A DNA stretch of 64,000 nt from Phycisphaerales bacterium. Lineage in GTDB: Bacteria; Planctomycetota; Phycisphaerae; Phycisphaerales; UBA1924. Each line of letters opens with the position of its first letter. The first letter of the stretch is position 1. The stretch spans positions 744,001 through 808,000 of the forward strand of contig JAVJNT010000001.1 of the NCBI GenBank assembly GCA_040217175.1. Reading direction: 5' to 3'. A model generated the notes under the pieces. It saw nothing but the letters and a program-made list of their open reading frames with translations. It searched no databases and was not told where the DNA came from. Positions 44,682-54,209 of this stretch are shown in pieces. The translations under genes and the position numbers were made by a program.

Positions 44682-45593
44682 ATGGCCGAGACCCAGCAAG
44701 CCAAGCTCAGCCCGCGCTACTGGATCAAGCAGGTCGTCCTCGCCGTCCTGGTCTTGGGCCTGGGCGTGTGGGGCTTTTACGACGGCTTCATCCTCTATCC
44801 CGCCCAGGCGGTCAAGTTTGCCGAATGGACAGAGTGGGAATACCTCGACTTCCTCGACAACCCGCCGCCCGCCGCGTCGGCAGGCGCCAACCTCGGCGTT
44901 GCGAGCATCCCCGATCCCGTCGAGACCTACGACCGCCTCGGCAACCCCAGCTACAACCGCAATCCGGCGACCATGGACGACGTGCGTGGCAACTGGCTCG
45001 ACGCGCTGAGCATCGTCAATCGCCTGGACCCGCAGTACACCAAGTACCCGCGCGAGAACGCTGACGAGGGCGAGATCGGTTCGGCGTTCGAACGACTCGC
45101 AGCGCTCCGCGAGACCTGGGGCGACGTCGACCGCGGCAACGCGCCGAAGCGCCGAAGCCGTTTCGATATCATGGCCCAGTACCCGATCTTCCTGGTCGGA
45201 GCCGGCCTTGGTCTGTACTTCGCCTACGGCCTCTTCCGCGCCCTTGGCACCAGGTACGCGTGGGATCCGGACGCCAAGCGCATCACGCTCCCCGGTGGCA
45301 TCGAGGTGGAGCCCGAGCACGTAGCCGAATTCGACAAGAGCCAATGGCACAAGTTCTACGTGGTGCTGCGCCTCAACGACTCGCACCCGACGCACGCTGG
45401 CAAGAACATCAAGGTCGACCTGTACCGGCACCAGGGCGTTGAAGACTGGATCCTCGAGATGGAGCGCGAGCGATTCCCTGATCAGGCCGAGGCCACGCCT
45501 GACGACGCCTCGACGTCTGAGATCGACGAAGCGGCAAAGCCCGAGGCGAATGCCGGACCCGACGACTCCCAAGAACCGGGCAAGACTCCGTAG
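44682..45593 (+). CDS. Membrane protein of unknown function
   Basis: This is a 303-residue protein with two membrane helices, 'QVVLAVLVLGLGVWGFYDGF' near the N-terminus and 'PIFLVGAGLGLYFAYGLF' near residue 170. A periplasmic loop of about 125 residues lies between them. A cytoplasmic domain with PH-like features ('RITLPGGIEVEPEHVAEFDK', 'KFYVVLRL') follows and ends in an acidic tail. GGAG lies before ATG 44682. No named family recognised. The DUF456 gene follows 48 bases on. Confidence 0.8.
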   Translation: MAETQQAKLSPRYWIKQVVLAVLVLGLGVWGFYDGFILYPAQAVKFAEWTEWEYLDFLDNPPPAASAGANLGVASIPDPVETYDRLGNPSYNRNPATMDDVRGNWLDALSIVNRLDPQYTKYPRENADEGEIGSAFERLAALRETWGDVDRGNAPKRRSRFDIMAQYPIFLVGAGLGLYFAYGLFRALGTRYAWDPDAKRITLPGGIEVEPEHVAEFDKSQWHKFYVVLRLNDSHPTHAGKNIKVDLYRHQGVEDWILEMERERFPDQAEATPDDASTSEIDEAAKPEANAGPDDSQEPGKTP

Positions 45594-45641
45594 CCCCGCC
45601 CCTCCCGCCGGAGCGCACGCATCTGGATCGCCTTCGCCATC

Positions 45642-46157
45642 GTGCTCACCCTGGCCGCCCTGATCGGGCCAGCCATCGTTTTGGTGAGCTTGCCGGGACT
45701 TTGGCTGCTGACGCTGGTCACCCTTTTCGCCAATCTTATTGGCTATTGGCTGGGCTACTGGCCGGGCGATGACCCGATCGTGTCGTGGTGGATCTTCGGC
45801 TTTACGCTCGCGTGCACGCTTGCTTCCGACGTCGTCGATTGGACCGCAGGCGTCTTGGGCGCCAAGCGCATGGGCGGAACGCGTCGTGCGATGATCGCAG
45901 CGTTCGGGGGCGGCATCATCGGTGCCATCGCCGGATCATTCGTGCTCCCCATCGTGGGCACGCTCCTCGGCGGAGCCGTCGGCGCGGGCATCGCCGCTAT
46001 GCTCGTCCATCGGACGGGTCAGGAGGAAACCTGGAAGCAATCCGCCAAGGTCGGGGCCGGCGCCTCGGCCGGCTGGTTCGCGGCCATCGTCGTCAAGTTC
46101 GTCCTGTCCATCATCTGTGCCACGCTGCTCATCATCGCCGCGTGGTCTACCTGGTAG
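45642..46157 (+). CDS. DUF456 domain membrane protein
   Basis: This is a 171-residue hydrophobic protein of four or five helices. It has the DUF456 pattern: an early 'LVSLPGLWLLTLVTLFANL', 'DWTAGVLGAKRMGGTRRAM', then Gly-rich helices ('GGGIIGAIAGSFVLPIVGTLLGGAVGA') resembling a glycine-zipper. The function of the family is unknown. The annotated GTG start may be a few codons late, because the hydrophobic segment seems to begin upstream (IWIAFAIV) without a standard start codon. Confidence 0.85.
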   Translation: MLTLAALIGPAIVLVSLPGLWLLTLVTLFANLIGYWLGYWPGDDPIVSWWIFGFTLACTLASDVVDWTAGVLGAKRMGGTRRAMIAAFGGGIIGAIAGSFVLPIVGTLLGGAVGAGIAAMLVHRTGQEETWKQSAKVGAGASAGWFAAIVVKFVLSIICATLLIIAAWSTW

Positions 46158-46204
46158 CTTCCTGACCCACCGCGAAACTGCGAGAGAGAATCCGAGAGAA
46201 CACC

Positions 46205-47659
46205 ATGGCCACCACCGCCACAACCAAGACGCCGGTCATCAAGCAATTCGTCCTTGATACCAACGTCCTGCTGCACAACCCCAACGCCCTGTTCGTCTTC
46301 CAGGACAACAACGTCGTCATTCCCTTCGCCGTCATCGAAGAGCTCGACAAGCTCAAGCGGCAGGAGGACGACATCGGCCGCAACGCGCGCGAGGTCATCC
46401 GCCGGCTTGATCGCCTGCGCGCCAAGGGCACCCTGACCGAGGGCGTGCGCTGGGGAGACGCCAGCCCCCAGGCCGGCGCCGCCGCCTCAACGGGCAACGG
46501 CACCACCGGGCTCATCCGCATCGCAATCTCCGACACCAGCCGCCCGCACGCCATCGCCGAAGACACCAAGGACAACCGCATCATCGCCGTCGCGTGGGAG
46601 TTGCAAGAGAAGGGCAACCGCGCGGTCTTCGTTTCCAAGGACCTCAACGCGCGCATCAAGAGCGACGCGATGGGTATCCCAACCGAAGACTTCCAGAACC
46701 AGAAGATCGACGCCGACCGGCTCTACACCGGCTACGTCACCGCCGCGGTCGAAGGCCACCTCATCGATCAGCTCTACGACGAGCGGATGCTGCCGCTCGA
46801 CCCCGTCCACGAGGCACTCGCCGCCGACCACGACGAAGAAGACCCCACGCTGCCAGCCGAGCCCGAGGAGATCCTGCCCAACGCGTTCGTGCTCTTGAAG
46901 GATGAGCAGGACGAGAACCACACGGGCCTGGCCCGCCGCTTGGCCGACACCGAGCACCTCATCCCCATCAGCCCGCCGCGCAAGCCCATCTTCGGCCTGC
47001 TCGCGCGAAACGTGCAGCAGACGATGGCCCTCGATCTGCTCATGGACGACGAGATCCAGATGATCACGCTGCTCGGCAGCGCCGGCACGGGCAAGACGCT
47101 GCTCGCGCTGGCCGCCGGCATGGCCAAGGTCTTCCAGGAAGGTCGCTTCGACAAGCTGCTCGTCGCACGACCCATCATGCCCATGGGCCGCGACATTGGC
47201 TTCCTGCCCGGCGATAAGGACGAGAAGCTCTTCGCCTGGATGCAGCCCATCTTCGACAACCTCGAGTACCTGCTCAGCACCCGTGGCGCCCACGGCCAGG
47301 CCGCCGACAGCCACACGAACGAGCAACGCATCGACAAGATGATCGCAGACGGCAAGCTCGTGCTCGAGCCGCTCACCTACATCCGCGGCCGCTCGATCCC
47401 CCACCAGTTCATGATCGTCGACGAGGCGCAAAACCTCACACCACACGAGGTCAAGACCATCGCCTCGCGCGTCGGCGAGGGCACCAAGCTGGTGCTCACC
47501 GGCGACATCGGCCAGATCGACAACCCCTACCTCGACAGCTCGTCCAACGGCCTGTCGTACGCCGTCGAGAAGATGAAGGGCCTGGGCCTGGTCGGCCACG
47601 TCATGCTGCAGCGCAGCGAACGCTCCACGCTCGCAAGCCTCGCGGCCGAACGCCTGTAG
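46205..47659 (+). CDS. PIN domain-PhoH family ATPase/RNA helicase fusion
   Basis: This is a 484-residue protein. Residues about 10-170 form a PIN nuclease domain, with acidic residues in FVLDTNVLLHNP, VIEELDKLK and TKDNRIIAVAWEL. Residues about 245-484 are the PhoH P-loop ATPase: Walker A LGSAGTGKTLLALAAG, Walker B FMIVDEAQNLTPHEVK, then TGDIGQIDNPYLD. PIN-PhoH proteins are thought to unwind and cut RNA in an ATP-dependent way. ATG 46205 is clear. It converges with the following minus-strand operon with only three bases between stops. Confidence 0.93.
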   Translation: MATTATTKTPVIKQFVLDTNVLLHNPNALFVFQDNNVVIPFAVIEELDKLKRQEDDIGRNAREVIRRLDRLRAKGTLTEGVRWGDASPQAGAAASTGNGTTGLIRIAISDTSRPHAIAEDTKDNRIIAVAWELQEKGNRAVFVSKDLNARIKSDAMGIPTEDFQNQKIDADRLYTGYVTAAVEGHLIDQLYDERMLPLDPVHEALAADHDEEDPTLPAEPEEILPNAFVLLKDEQDENHTGLARRLADTEHLIPISPPRKPIFGLLARNVQQTMALDLLMDDEIQMITLLGSAGTGKTLLALAAGMAKVFQEGRFDKLLVARPIMPMGRDIGFLPGDKDEKLFAWMQPIFDNLEYLLSTRGAHGQAADSHTNEQRIDKMIADGKLVLEPLTYIRGRSIPHQFMIVDEAQNLTPHEVKTIASRVGEGTKLVLTGDIGQIDNPYLDSSSNGLSYAVEKMKGLGLVGHVMLQRSERSTLASLAAERL

Positions 47660-47662
47660 GAG

Positions 47663-48103
47663 TCAGGAGTCCGGAGTTTCGGCCGGTGCATCGGTCACGT
47701 CGACCGTGATGCCGTCCGCCGTGATGCGCAGGACCATGACGCCGCCAGGATCCAGCGCCCGATCGACGGCGTGCGTCACCGCCTCGCCGTCAACGCCCGC
47801 CGTGAACGAGATCGACTCGACCTGCGCCGGGCCGAGGCCGTCGTACACCGTGATAACGGCCCCGCTCGGCAGCAACGACTCGATCCCGCCGACGTTCTGG
47901 TTGGCCGGTACCCGCAGCGAGACGACCGTGTCGATCATGGATCCGCCGGTACCGTTGACCACGTCCAGCCTCACCGGCCCCTGCGTGCGCTGCTGGAGTT
48001 TGGGGTAGATCACAACCGCCGCCAGCGCGAAGATGGCAAGGGCGAGCAACAGCGTCACCGCCTGGCGGATCGCATTGGGCTTCTTCTTCACGTTGTCGCT
48101 CAT
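47663..48103 (-). CDS. Single-pass membrane protein at the end of the pseudopilin operon
   Basis: This is a 146-residue protein. A basic N-terminus (MSDNVKKKPNAIRQ) precedes one helix ('VTLLLALAIFALAAVVIYP') and a periplasmic domain beginning VRLDVVNGTGG, which faintly recalls LytR_C-like domains. ATG 48103 overlaps the stop of the TPR gene (ATGA), so it belongs to the operon. It may be an accessory factor of the secretion system; function unknown. Confidence 0.78.
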   Translation of the reverse strand: MSDNVKKKPNAIRQAVTLLLALAIFALAAVVIYPKLQQRTQGPVRLDVVNGTGGSMIDTVVSLRVPANQNVGGIESLLPSGAVITVYDGLGPAQVESISFTAGVDGEAVTHAVDRALDPGGVMVLRITADGITVDVTDAPAETPDS

Positions 48104-48735
48104 CCGGTGGAACTCATCTCGAGCTTGCGCTGCTGGCGGTCGATTTCTCGCGCCATCAACTCGCGCCACTCCTGGTCGGGCTCGAGCATCTCAGATCGTT
48201 GAAGCACCTCGAGCGTGGTGTCGTCGGCGTAGTGGATGCTGCGGCACGCGAGCGCCAGCCCGCGTACGGCCCGAATGTCGGACTCGTCGATATCGATCGC
48301 CCGCACGTACGCGTCGATCGCCTCGCGGGCGTGCCCCATCCGGTAGTAAGCGACGCCCAGGTGGTAGCTGGGCCGAGAGTCACCGGGCATCAGGAGGTGA
48401 GCCTGCCGGAAGAACCTCACGGACATCGGCAGGTTCTCGTTCTCCAGGTGCAGTACGCCCAGGTTGAGGTGCGCCGTCGCGAATCCGGGGTCGAGCCCGA
48501 TCGCCCGCTCGAGCAGGGCGGCTGCTTCGGCAACGCGTCGCTCTTGCTTCCGGTCGTTGTCGTGGTAGACCTCATAGGCCTGATTCACGAGCCGGACGGC
48601 CTCCTGCTTCTGGGCCGTATCGTCTGGCACGATCCCGCCCAGGTCCCTCTTGAATTCTTCGGTCCTGTCCGTCGCACACCCAAAGGCGCACACCAGACAC
48701 GAGAGGATGGCAACGGCCAACGCACGGTTGGTCAT
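48100..48735 (-). CDS. TPR lipoprotein in the pseudopilin operon (PilF/PilW-like)
   Basis: This is a 211-residue protein with a lipoprotein signal (ALAVAILSCLVCAFGC). At least three tetratricopeptide units follow, for example 'LLERAIGLDPGFATAHLNLGVLHLE', 'RPSYHLGVAYYRMGHAREAIDAYVRAI'. TPR lipoproteins such as PilF assemble secretins in type IV pilus and type II secretion systems; the position at the end of a pseudopilin operon fits that role. It starts with an ATGA overlap with the preceding gene and ends with one with the next. Confidence 0.85.
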   Translation of the reverse strand: MTNRALAVAILSCLVCAFGCATDRTEEFKRDLGGIVPDDTAQKQEAVRLVNQAYEVYHDNDRKQERRVAEAAALLERAIGLDPGFATAHLNLGVLHLENENLPMSVRFFRQAHLLMPGDSRPSYHLGVAYYRMGHAREAIDAYVRAIDIDESDIRAVRGLALACRSIHYADDTTLEVLQRSEMLEPDQEWRELMAREIDRQQRKLEMSSTG

Positions 48736-49298
48736 GAGGCAAGCTCCGGCTTTACGAACGTAATGGACAGTTGCCACTGGGTTGGCTGGGGCACGAGGTC
48801 GAGCCGGGATATTTCTACCCCCGGCACCAACTCCTGCACCTTCGCCACCCAACTGATCAACGCTTCGAGATCGCGGCTCGTGACGCGATCGTACTGGTAG
48901 ATTCGCTCGACGATCTCGTCCAGGTCGTTCTGCCGCTGGCTCGAGAGCGAAGGTGCGGGAGAAAGGCCGACGGCCTGCGCGGCGGTACCCGCGAGCGTCG
49001 TGAAGTTCGGAACGGCCTCCAGGCCGCTCCCGCCCTGCTGCGCCTCGGCCTCGCGGTGTCTCTCGAGCCGGCTGGTCTGCATCGCAACGCTCGTTGCCGT
49101 GTTGACCTCGCGACGACGCTCGCCCATCGCACCGCCAAGCACGGAACGGCCGTACATCATGTAGATGAGCCCCGCCAGCACGACGATGGCGCCCAGGTAC
49201 AAGAAGCCCCGAGGCTTGTTCCGCTGCTCTCGGGCCGCGGCCCGTGCGGCAAGCTCGGACCGGCTCGTCGTCGAGCCATCTCGCTCGTAGTCGCTCAC
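48732..49298 (-). CDS. GspM/PilO-like inner membrane component
   Basis: This is a 188-residue bitopic protein. A short basic N-terminus precedes one helix ('GFLYLGAIVVLAGLIYMMYG'), a coiled region and a C-terminal ferredoxin-like periplasmic domain ('LEALISWVAKVQELVPGVEISRLDL'). The topology and operon position match GspM/PilO. GTG 49298 is chosen because it overlaps the preceding stop (GTGA) and has GGGAGG upstream; a GTG eight codons earlier is less likely. Sequence similarity is weak, as is normal for this family. Confidence 0.7.
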   Translation of the reverse strand: MSDYERDGSTTSRSELAARAAAREQRNKPRGFLYLGAIVVLAGLIYMMYGRSVLGGAMGERRREVNTATSVAMQTSRLERHREAEAQQGGSGLEAVPNFTTLAGTAAQAVGLSPAPSLSSQRQNDLDEIVERIYQYDRVTSRDLEALISWVAKVQELVPGVEISRLDLVPQPTQWQLSITFVKPELAS

Positions 49299-50881
49299 GG
49301 CTGGCCTCCCTGGCGAGTCCACGTGCCCGCCATGCGCACCGTGTACTCCGAGCCTCGCTGGGTCGCGGTCGCCTGCCAGCGGATCGGGCCACTGTTCATG
49401 TCCAGATCGCTCAGAAGCGAGTCGATGCGTCCCACGATCGCATCGTTCTCGGTCGAGAGTTGCACCGTAAATCCAAGTGAACTCGCGTCGATCTTCTGGA
49501 GTTCCACCTCGTCGCCCAACTCGCCGAGTAGGAACGACAACGACTCGAGTTCCCGCACGATGGGCTTGCCCTCGGCTCGCGTAATCTCGCTCGCTCGGGT
49601 CTTCTGGTCGACCACGCCGGTGAGCATGAAGATCGGCACGATCGCACCGGTGATCTCGCCAGCGGGAAGGCCCAGGTCCTGCTCAACCTTGGTCATGTCC
49701 GCCAGGTAGGCTTCGCGCACCCGGTCGGCATCCGCGCGAACAGCCGGGGCCTGGCTCTGCCAGCGGAAGCCCAGCGCCGCAAGAGCGATGCCGCAGCAAG
49801 CGAGCGCCAGACCGGCAACCTGGTACACCCTCCGCGTCGCACGGCCGGGCCGGAGCGCCAGCGAGGACATCGCATGCCCGGGCGCGAGGTCTCCGCTCAC
49901 ATCCGTGCCATGGGCTCGGAGTAGTTCGAGCACCGGATCCTCGAAGACGTCGACGTCCACGACCGCCTCGGGCCAGGAATCGGCCAGCGCCGAGGCCACG
50001 CCCGGCACCGAGAGCGTGTCGGCATCACCGACCACGCGCTCGCCGGCAACGTTGCACGAAGCGATCTGGATGCGACCCGGCGCCACGCCCACCTGGGCAC
50101 TCCACGCCACCCAGTCGTTCACCAGCCGTGCCACGTCGTGCGTCGTGACGATCGGGCCATCGTCGTGCAAGCCAAGTCGGATCGAACCGGCCGCCAACAG
50201 CGTGTCCTCGCGGCACCAGCCCCACAGCAGACGTCCCGAGGTCGTCACCATCACCCCACCACTGACCGTCGGGCTATCGGCCACGACGCGTGCCGAATCA
50301 ACCGAGCTGGCCGCGTCGGGCGAAGCCATCCAACCGAGCAGGTGCCACAGGCTCGCCACGCCGGTAAAGCCAACGCCGTGCCGATCGAGCTCGTCGATCA
50401 GCAGCCGGACGATCGCGTCGGGCGCGACAAGCACGCCCACGCGGACCCCCGCAGGCGACTCGTACGCCGGCCCGAGCGTCTCGATGGCGGCCTCGACGGG
50501 CGTCGGCCGCGCGCCAAGGGCTTCGGTGTCTTCGGCTTCTTCCTCGAGCCCGAAGTCGGCCTCGTAGTCGTCCTCGACCGCCTCGCCCCCGCGCCCGTAC
50601 GCACTCCGCACCGCGCCGGCCTCGGCCGTCGCCGCCTCCACCCAGGCGCAGTGCGCGCCGGTGGTGTCCAGAACGATCAGCCCCAGCTTGTCGCCATCGA
50701 TCGAGAGCCGCTCGGCGATCCACTCGGCCGCCGCTTCGGCGTCTTCGGCCGCCTCGGACACGTACCGGCCTTCGGCCCGCGGGCTCATCCACGCCGCCTC
50801 GGCGTGCTGGCCGATGAGGCGAACCGCGCGGATGCGATCGCCCCGCTCGTCTCGCTCGATGAAGCAGACACGTTGGCTCAC
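49295..50881 (-). CDS. GspL/PilM-PilN-like platform protein
   Basis: This is a 528-residue protein. The N-terminal 340 residues form a cytoplasmic domain with an actin-like flavour ('LGLIVLDTTGAHCAWVEAAT', 'VGVLVAPDAIVRLLIDELDRHG'). A single helix at about 350-370 ('VAGLALACCGIALAALGF') and a periplasmic coiled coil with ferredoxin-like domain follow. This is the GspL layout, equivalent to PilM and PilN fused. It starts at GTG 50881 overlapping the preceding TGA. It would link a cytoplasmic secretion ATPase to the pseudopilus platform; the ATPase gene is not in the window. Confidence 0.75.
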   Translation of the reverse strand: MSQRVCFIERDERGDRIRAVRLIGQHAEAAWMSPRAEGRYVSEAAEDAEAAAEWIAERLSIDGDKLGLIVLDTTGAHCAWVEAATAEAGAVRSAYGRGGEAVEDDYEADFGLEEEAEDTEALGARPTPVEAAIETLGPAYESPAGVRVGVLVAPDAIVRLLIDELDRHGVGFTGVASLWHLLGWMASPDAASSVDSARVVADSPTVSGGVMVTTSGRLLWGWCREDTLLAAGSIRLGLHDDGPIVTTHDVARLVNDWVAWSAQVGVAPGRIQIASCNVAGERVVGDADTLSVPGVASALADSWPEAVVDVDVFEDPVLELLRAHGTDVSGDLAPGHAMSSLALRPGRATRRVYQVAGLALACCGIALAALGFRWQSQAPAVRADADRVREAYLADMTKVEQDLGLPAGEITGAIVPIFMLTGVVDQKTRASEITRAEGKPIVRELESLSFLLGELGDEVELQKIDASSLGFTVQLSTENDAIVGRIDSLLSDLDMNSGPIRWQATATQRGSEYTVRMAGTWTRQGGQP

Positions 50882-51675
50882 CGATCGTCCTCGGCGCCCG
50901 CCCCGGGGCCATTGTTGTTGTTGCCGGGCGTGCCACCCGCGGGCGGCCGGCTCGTGCCGCTGTTGCCCCCGCCTCCGCGGCGACCACGATCGCCCTGGTC
51001 CGAGCCTCCTCCGCCCGAGTTGCCGCTCGACTGTGCTCGCTGCATCGCCGTGGGCATGCGCGTCCGCGTCACGCCTTGCTCTTCGAGCGTCTCGGCCTTG
51101 GGAATCGCGCCGGGCGGCGTGATGATCTGGCTGCCCGCGGCGAGGTCACCGGCCGCGCCCATGTCGCTCACCATGAGGATGGGCTGCCCGATCGTCAGCT
51201 CGCGTTCTTCGCCTCGATACCGCACCCGCGCGTAGCCGGGCCGGACCTCCAGCACGTCGACCGACCCGCCCCGCTGGCCTTCGGCGATGGCCGTCTGCGC
51301 GGCGCCCTCGCGGATGACGGCCATCATCGACCCCGGCTGCCCGATCGCCGCCACGAGCACGATGTCCTGCGGCGGAGCTTCTTCGCTTCTGGGGTCTTTC
51401 GGGCCTTCGTCGGGCTTGTCTTCGGGCTTGAGCGTGTACACCGAAGACAGCCCAGACGCGATGAGCGGCGGGAACGGCTCGTATTCGTCTTCGACCGCAC
51501 CGCCCGCAATGGGAGCCGACGGCGGCAGCACCACGGCGGGTGCCGGCTCGACCGATCGATCGACAACTACGGCGCCGAGCGCCATGCCGACGAACGCCAC
51601 GCACGCGACCCCAGCGGCGATCTGGATGCTCCGTCGCTTCTGAAGCGTCCCCGCCCGACTGTGACTGCTTGCCAT
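50878..51675 (-). CDS. GspC/PilP-like periplasmic linker protein
   Basis: This is a 265-residue protein. An N-terminal helix ('IQIAAGVACVAFVGMALGAVV') and a Pro-rich stretch precede a small beta domain ('QDIVLVAAIGQPGSMMAVIREG', 'EGQRGGSVDVLEVRPGYARVRYRG') like the HR domain of GspC or PilP, which contacts the secretin. The final 65 residues are a Gly/Asn/Ser-rich disordered tail. AGGGGA precedes ATG 51675. It lies between the GspK-like and GspL-like genes. Confidence 0.75.
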   Translation of the reverse strand: MASSHSRAGTLQKRRSIQIAAGVACVAFVGMALGAVVVDRSVEPAPAVVLPPSAPIAGGAVEDEYEPFPPLIASGLSSVYTLKPEDKPDEGPKDPRSEEAPPQDIVLVAAIGQPGSMMAVIREGAAQTAIAEGQRGGSVDVLEVRPGYARVRYRGEERELTIGQPILMVSDMGAAGDLAAGSQIITPPGAIPKAETLEEQGVTRTRMPTAMQRAQSSGNSGGGGSDQGDRGRRGGGGNSGTSRPPAGGTPGNNNNGPGAGAEDDR

Positions 51676-51712
51676 TCGTAGATCCCCTATCGCCGCACGT
51701 GCGACTGCTACT

Positions 51713-52576
51713 TTAGCGTCCGCGTGCGCCGTACTCGACCATCTCCGCCTCGTCCATACGCCGCCACAACAGGAACGGCCCCAGCGGCGCGAACGCGCCA
51801 CTATCGGCACGCTGGCGGATCTCTCGCCCGTCGACCTCCACGATCGCTTCGTACATCGATCCCACGCGGCCCCGATCATCCATGACCGAGATCCGAAGCC
51901 GCCAGAGATCGGCCTCGCCCACCAGCAGCCGCTGCATGGTCCGGCGGTCCTCCATCTCGGTCGCGTAGTCGGCGATGACCCGCCGCAGCCACTGCGTGCC
52001 GCGCTCGCCGTCGGCGTCTTCCCGGGCCAGCACGACGTCGCGTGCCAGGGCCGAAGCCTGCCCGTCCCCGATCATCGGGGCCACCGCCGCGGCGATGACC
52101 TCCTCGGGCGCCGTCACGGCGCTGATCGCCACCGGCCCGACCGTCCTGGTCCACTGGTCGAGCGTCTGCTGGTCGCCGGCTCGCATCAGCACGCTGTCGT
52201 ACGCCCCCTGCGCAAACGGCAGTTCGGCCTCTGAGACACCGTCGAACACCGACAAGACCGACCCCTGGGCGTCTTCGACGTCCAGCCGGATCGTGCGACC
52301 ACCACCCATCGTCAGGTCGAGCGCGTGTCCGCCCTCCTTGGCGATGTCGTTCAACCGTCGGCTCGCGCCCGTCAGCCACGCGCCGGCGATTTCGCGCACG
52401 CCGCGCTCCAGGTGGCGATCCTGCGTCCACCGCATCTGGCGGATCGTGGAGCGCGTCTGATGGCCCTGCCTTTCGAGCATGACCGCGATCGCCATCGTGG
52501 CAACCATCGACAGGATGACCACGAGCGGCAGCGCAAAGGCCCGCGATCGGCGTGCGATGGCAAAGCTCGGAGGCAT
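51713..52576 (-). CDS. GspK-like minor pseudopilin
   Basis: This is a 287-residue protein. The class III-like leader RRSRAFALPLVVILSMVATMAIAVM lacks the Glu at position 5 of the mature protein, which is normal for GspK. A large alpha domain is inserted (residues about 100-230), with 'SALARDVVLAREDADGERGTQWL'. GspK caps the pseudopilus tip with GspI and GspJ, both encoded directly upstream. ATG 52576 overlaps the preceding stop by one base (TGATG). Confidence 0.8.
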   Translation of the reverse strand: MPPSFAIARRSRAFALPLVVILSMVATMAIAVMLERQGHQTRSTIRQMRWTQDRHLERGVREIAGAWLTGASRRLNDIAKEGGHALDLTMGGGRTIRLDVEDAQGSVLSVFDGVSEAELPFAQGAYDSVLMRAGDQQTLDQWTRTVGPVAISAVTAPEEVIAAAVAPMIGDGQASALARDVVLAREDADGERGTQWLRRVIADYATEMEDRRTMQRLLVGEADLWRLRISVMDDRGRVGSMYEAIVEVDGREIRQRADSGAFAPLGPFLLWRRMDEAEMVEYGARGR

Positions 52577-53625
52577 CAATTGCTTCCCCCGCCCAGGCCC
52601 GAAGTCCGGCCGCTTTCGTCCGTCGCGCTCCCGGGCCCGCCATCACCAACTTCATCGCCGGATCCATCTCCGTCGGCGTCGTCTTCGTCTTCCTCGGTTC
52701 CGATTGTCCACGCGAGCTCGAACAGCCAGGCGACCGTCACGTTCTGGGCCGTGGTCAACTCGAGCTCGCCGTAGGCGGCCAGGTCGAGCTCGCCGAGCAC
52801 CTCGAACTCGTCGCGCCACTCGCCTTCCTTGAAGAACTGCCACCGCGCCCAGACGACGCTGTCCATCAGCATCACCGCACCGTCGACCATGGCAGGGTCC
52901 AGGCCCTCGGCCTCGATCAGCGCCGCGTCGTCCGCATCGCCAGCGATCGGCACCCACCACAGGCTGAAGACCCGCAGTCCCAATTCGTTCAGACGCCGCT
53001 CATCGCGGAAGACGAACGATCCGCGGACGGCCCCCTCCTCATCGACCGACGAGCCGATCTCGACCGGGGCCATGCCCAGTTGAGCAATCCGCATCCGCCG
53101 CTGCGTGTCTGCGTAGGACGGAACCACGGGTGGAGCGCTCAAGGCAAGCTCCAGCCGTTGGGGCATGGTGCTTTCGGGCTGGCCGAGACCCTGCTCACCG
53201 ATGCGGACGCGCCGCACCATCGGAATTCCGGAAAGCATCGGATCTCGCTCGAGCAGGACGCGGGGACGAAAGCTCCTCACCGTGGCGGCGAGAGCGTCGA
53301 GCGAGTCTTGGTCGCCTTGCTCGCCCTGCCCGCCGCCGAGGCTCCGCCCCTCGGCCACTGCAGCCTCGGCCTGATCCTGGGCCGTGCGCGCAGCCGAGGC
53401 CGTTTGCTGATCCTGGCGGGACATCACGAGCAGCGAACCCAGCGCTCGGCTGGCGACGCGCTGCGTTCGTTGGAGCTGGGAGCTCTCTTCGGCGCGCACC
53501 TCGGCGATGGCATCGGCCCGCTCCATCGTGTGGAACATGCCCATGGCCGCGAAGAGGATCACCGTGCCGATGACGATGGCCATCGACAGCTCGATCAGCG
53601 TGAAGCCGCGCGCCGGAGTGGTCAT
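52576..53625 (-). CDS. GspJ-like minor pseudopilin
   Basis: This is a 349-residue protein. The prepilin leader MTTPARG is followed by FTLIELSMAIVIGTVILFAA, with the conserved Glu5, then a long beta-rich domain. It is longer than a typical GspJ (about 200 residues) because of extra Gln/Gly-rich and Asp/Gly-rich segments, including an acidic 'EEDEDDADGDGSGDE' near the C-terminus. It overlaps the preceding gene by one base (TGATG). Confidence 0.82.
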   Translation of the reverse strand: MTTPARGFTLIELSMAIVIGTVILFAAMGMFHTMERADAIAEVRAEESSQLQRTQRVASRALGSLLVMSRQDQQTASAARTAQDQAEAAVAEGRSLGGGQGEQGDQDSLDALAATVRSFRPRVLLERDPMLSGIPMVRRVRIGEQGLGQPESTMPQRLELALSAPPVVPSYADTQRRMRIAQLGMAPVEIGSSVDEEGAVRGSFVFRDERRLNELGLRVFSLWWVPIAGDADDAALIEAEGLDPAMVDGAVMLMDSVVWARWQFFKEGEWRDEFEVLGELDLAAYGELELTTAQNVTVAWLFELAWTIGTEEDEDDADGDGSGDEVGDGGPGSATDESGRTSGLGGGSN

Positions 53626-54206
53626 CAGCCACCCCCCAGCGATCCACCGGCGGGTGCCTGCGAACCGCCCGAGGTCGGCGTCGAACCGCCGCCCATGATG
53701 CCTTCCATGATGGTGCCGTCTTCAATGCCGCGTTGCAGCGTGTCCGGATTGCGTGTCGCGAGCGGATCGAGCATCCGGCGGACGATGATGCCAGGAATGC
53801 TGGGGTTCGGCGAGTAGGCGCCGCCGCTGTCCTCGTGCAGCCACACGCTCACGGTCAGCTCACGCAGCCGCGTCAGCGAGAGCGGCGTGGGCTCGTCGGT
53901 CGCGTTCGGGTCGTACACATCGATCGGCGCAGCATCATACGTCCAGCGGTACAGGTGCCGGCCGTAGGCGATGGGCCGCCCGCCCTGGGGCATGTTGTCG
54001 GGGCTGTCCAGGTACATCACCACGACGCGGTTGGCAACCTCGGACGCACCCGCAAACTGCTCGGCCCGCTTCTGCTGCAGCACGAGGTAGTTGAGCGCGC
54101 CGAACACGCCCATGGCCACGATGCCCAGCAAGGCCGAGGCGAGCACCGCCTCGAGGAACGTCATGCCCCGCCGGCTGCGTGCGAGATGTGCGCGTGGCGC
54201 GGGCAT
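53625..54206 (-). CDS. GspI-like minor pseudopilin
   Basis: This is a 193-residue protein. The leader ends ARSRRG and the mature start is MTFLEAVLASALLGIVAMG, with Glu5. A single globular domain follows ('YRWTYDAAPIDVYDPN', 'LRELTVSVWL') before a Gly/Ser-rich tail. It fits the GspI/GspV slot by order between the GspG- and GspJ-like genes. It starts three bases after the GspG stop. Confidence 0.82.
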   Translation of the reverse strand: MPAPRAHLARSRRGMTFLEAVLASALLGIVAMGVFGALNYLVLQQKRAEQFAGASEVANRVVVMYLDSPDNMPQGGRPIAYGRHLYRWTYDAAPIDVYDPNATDEPTPLSLTRLRELTVSVWLHEDSGGAYSPNPSIPGIIVRRMLDPLATRNPDTLQRGIEDGTIMEGIMGGGSTPTSGGSQAPAGGSLGGG

Positions 54207-54209
54207 GGC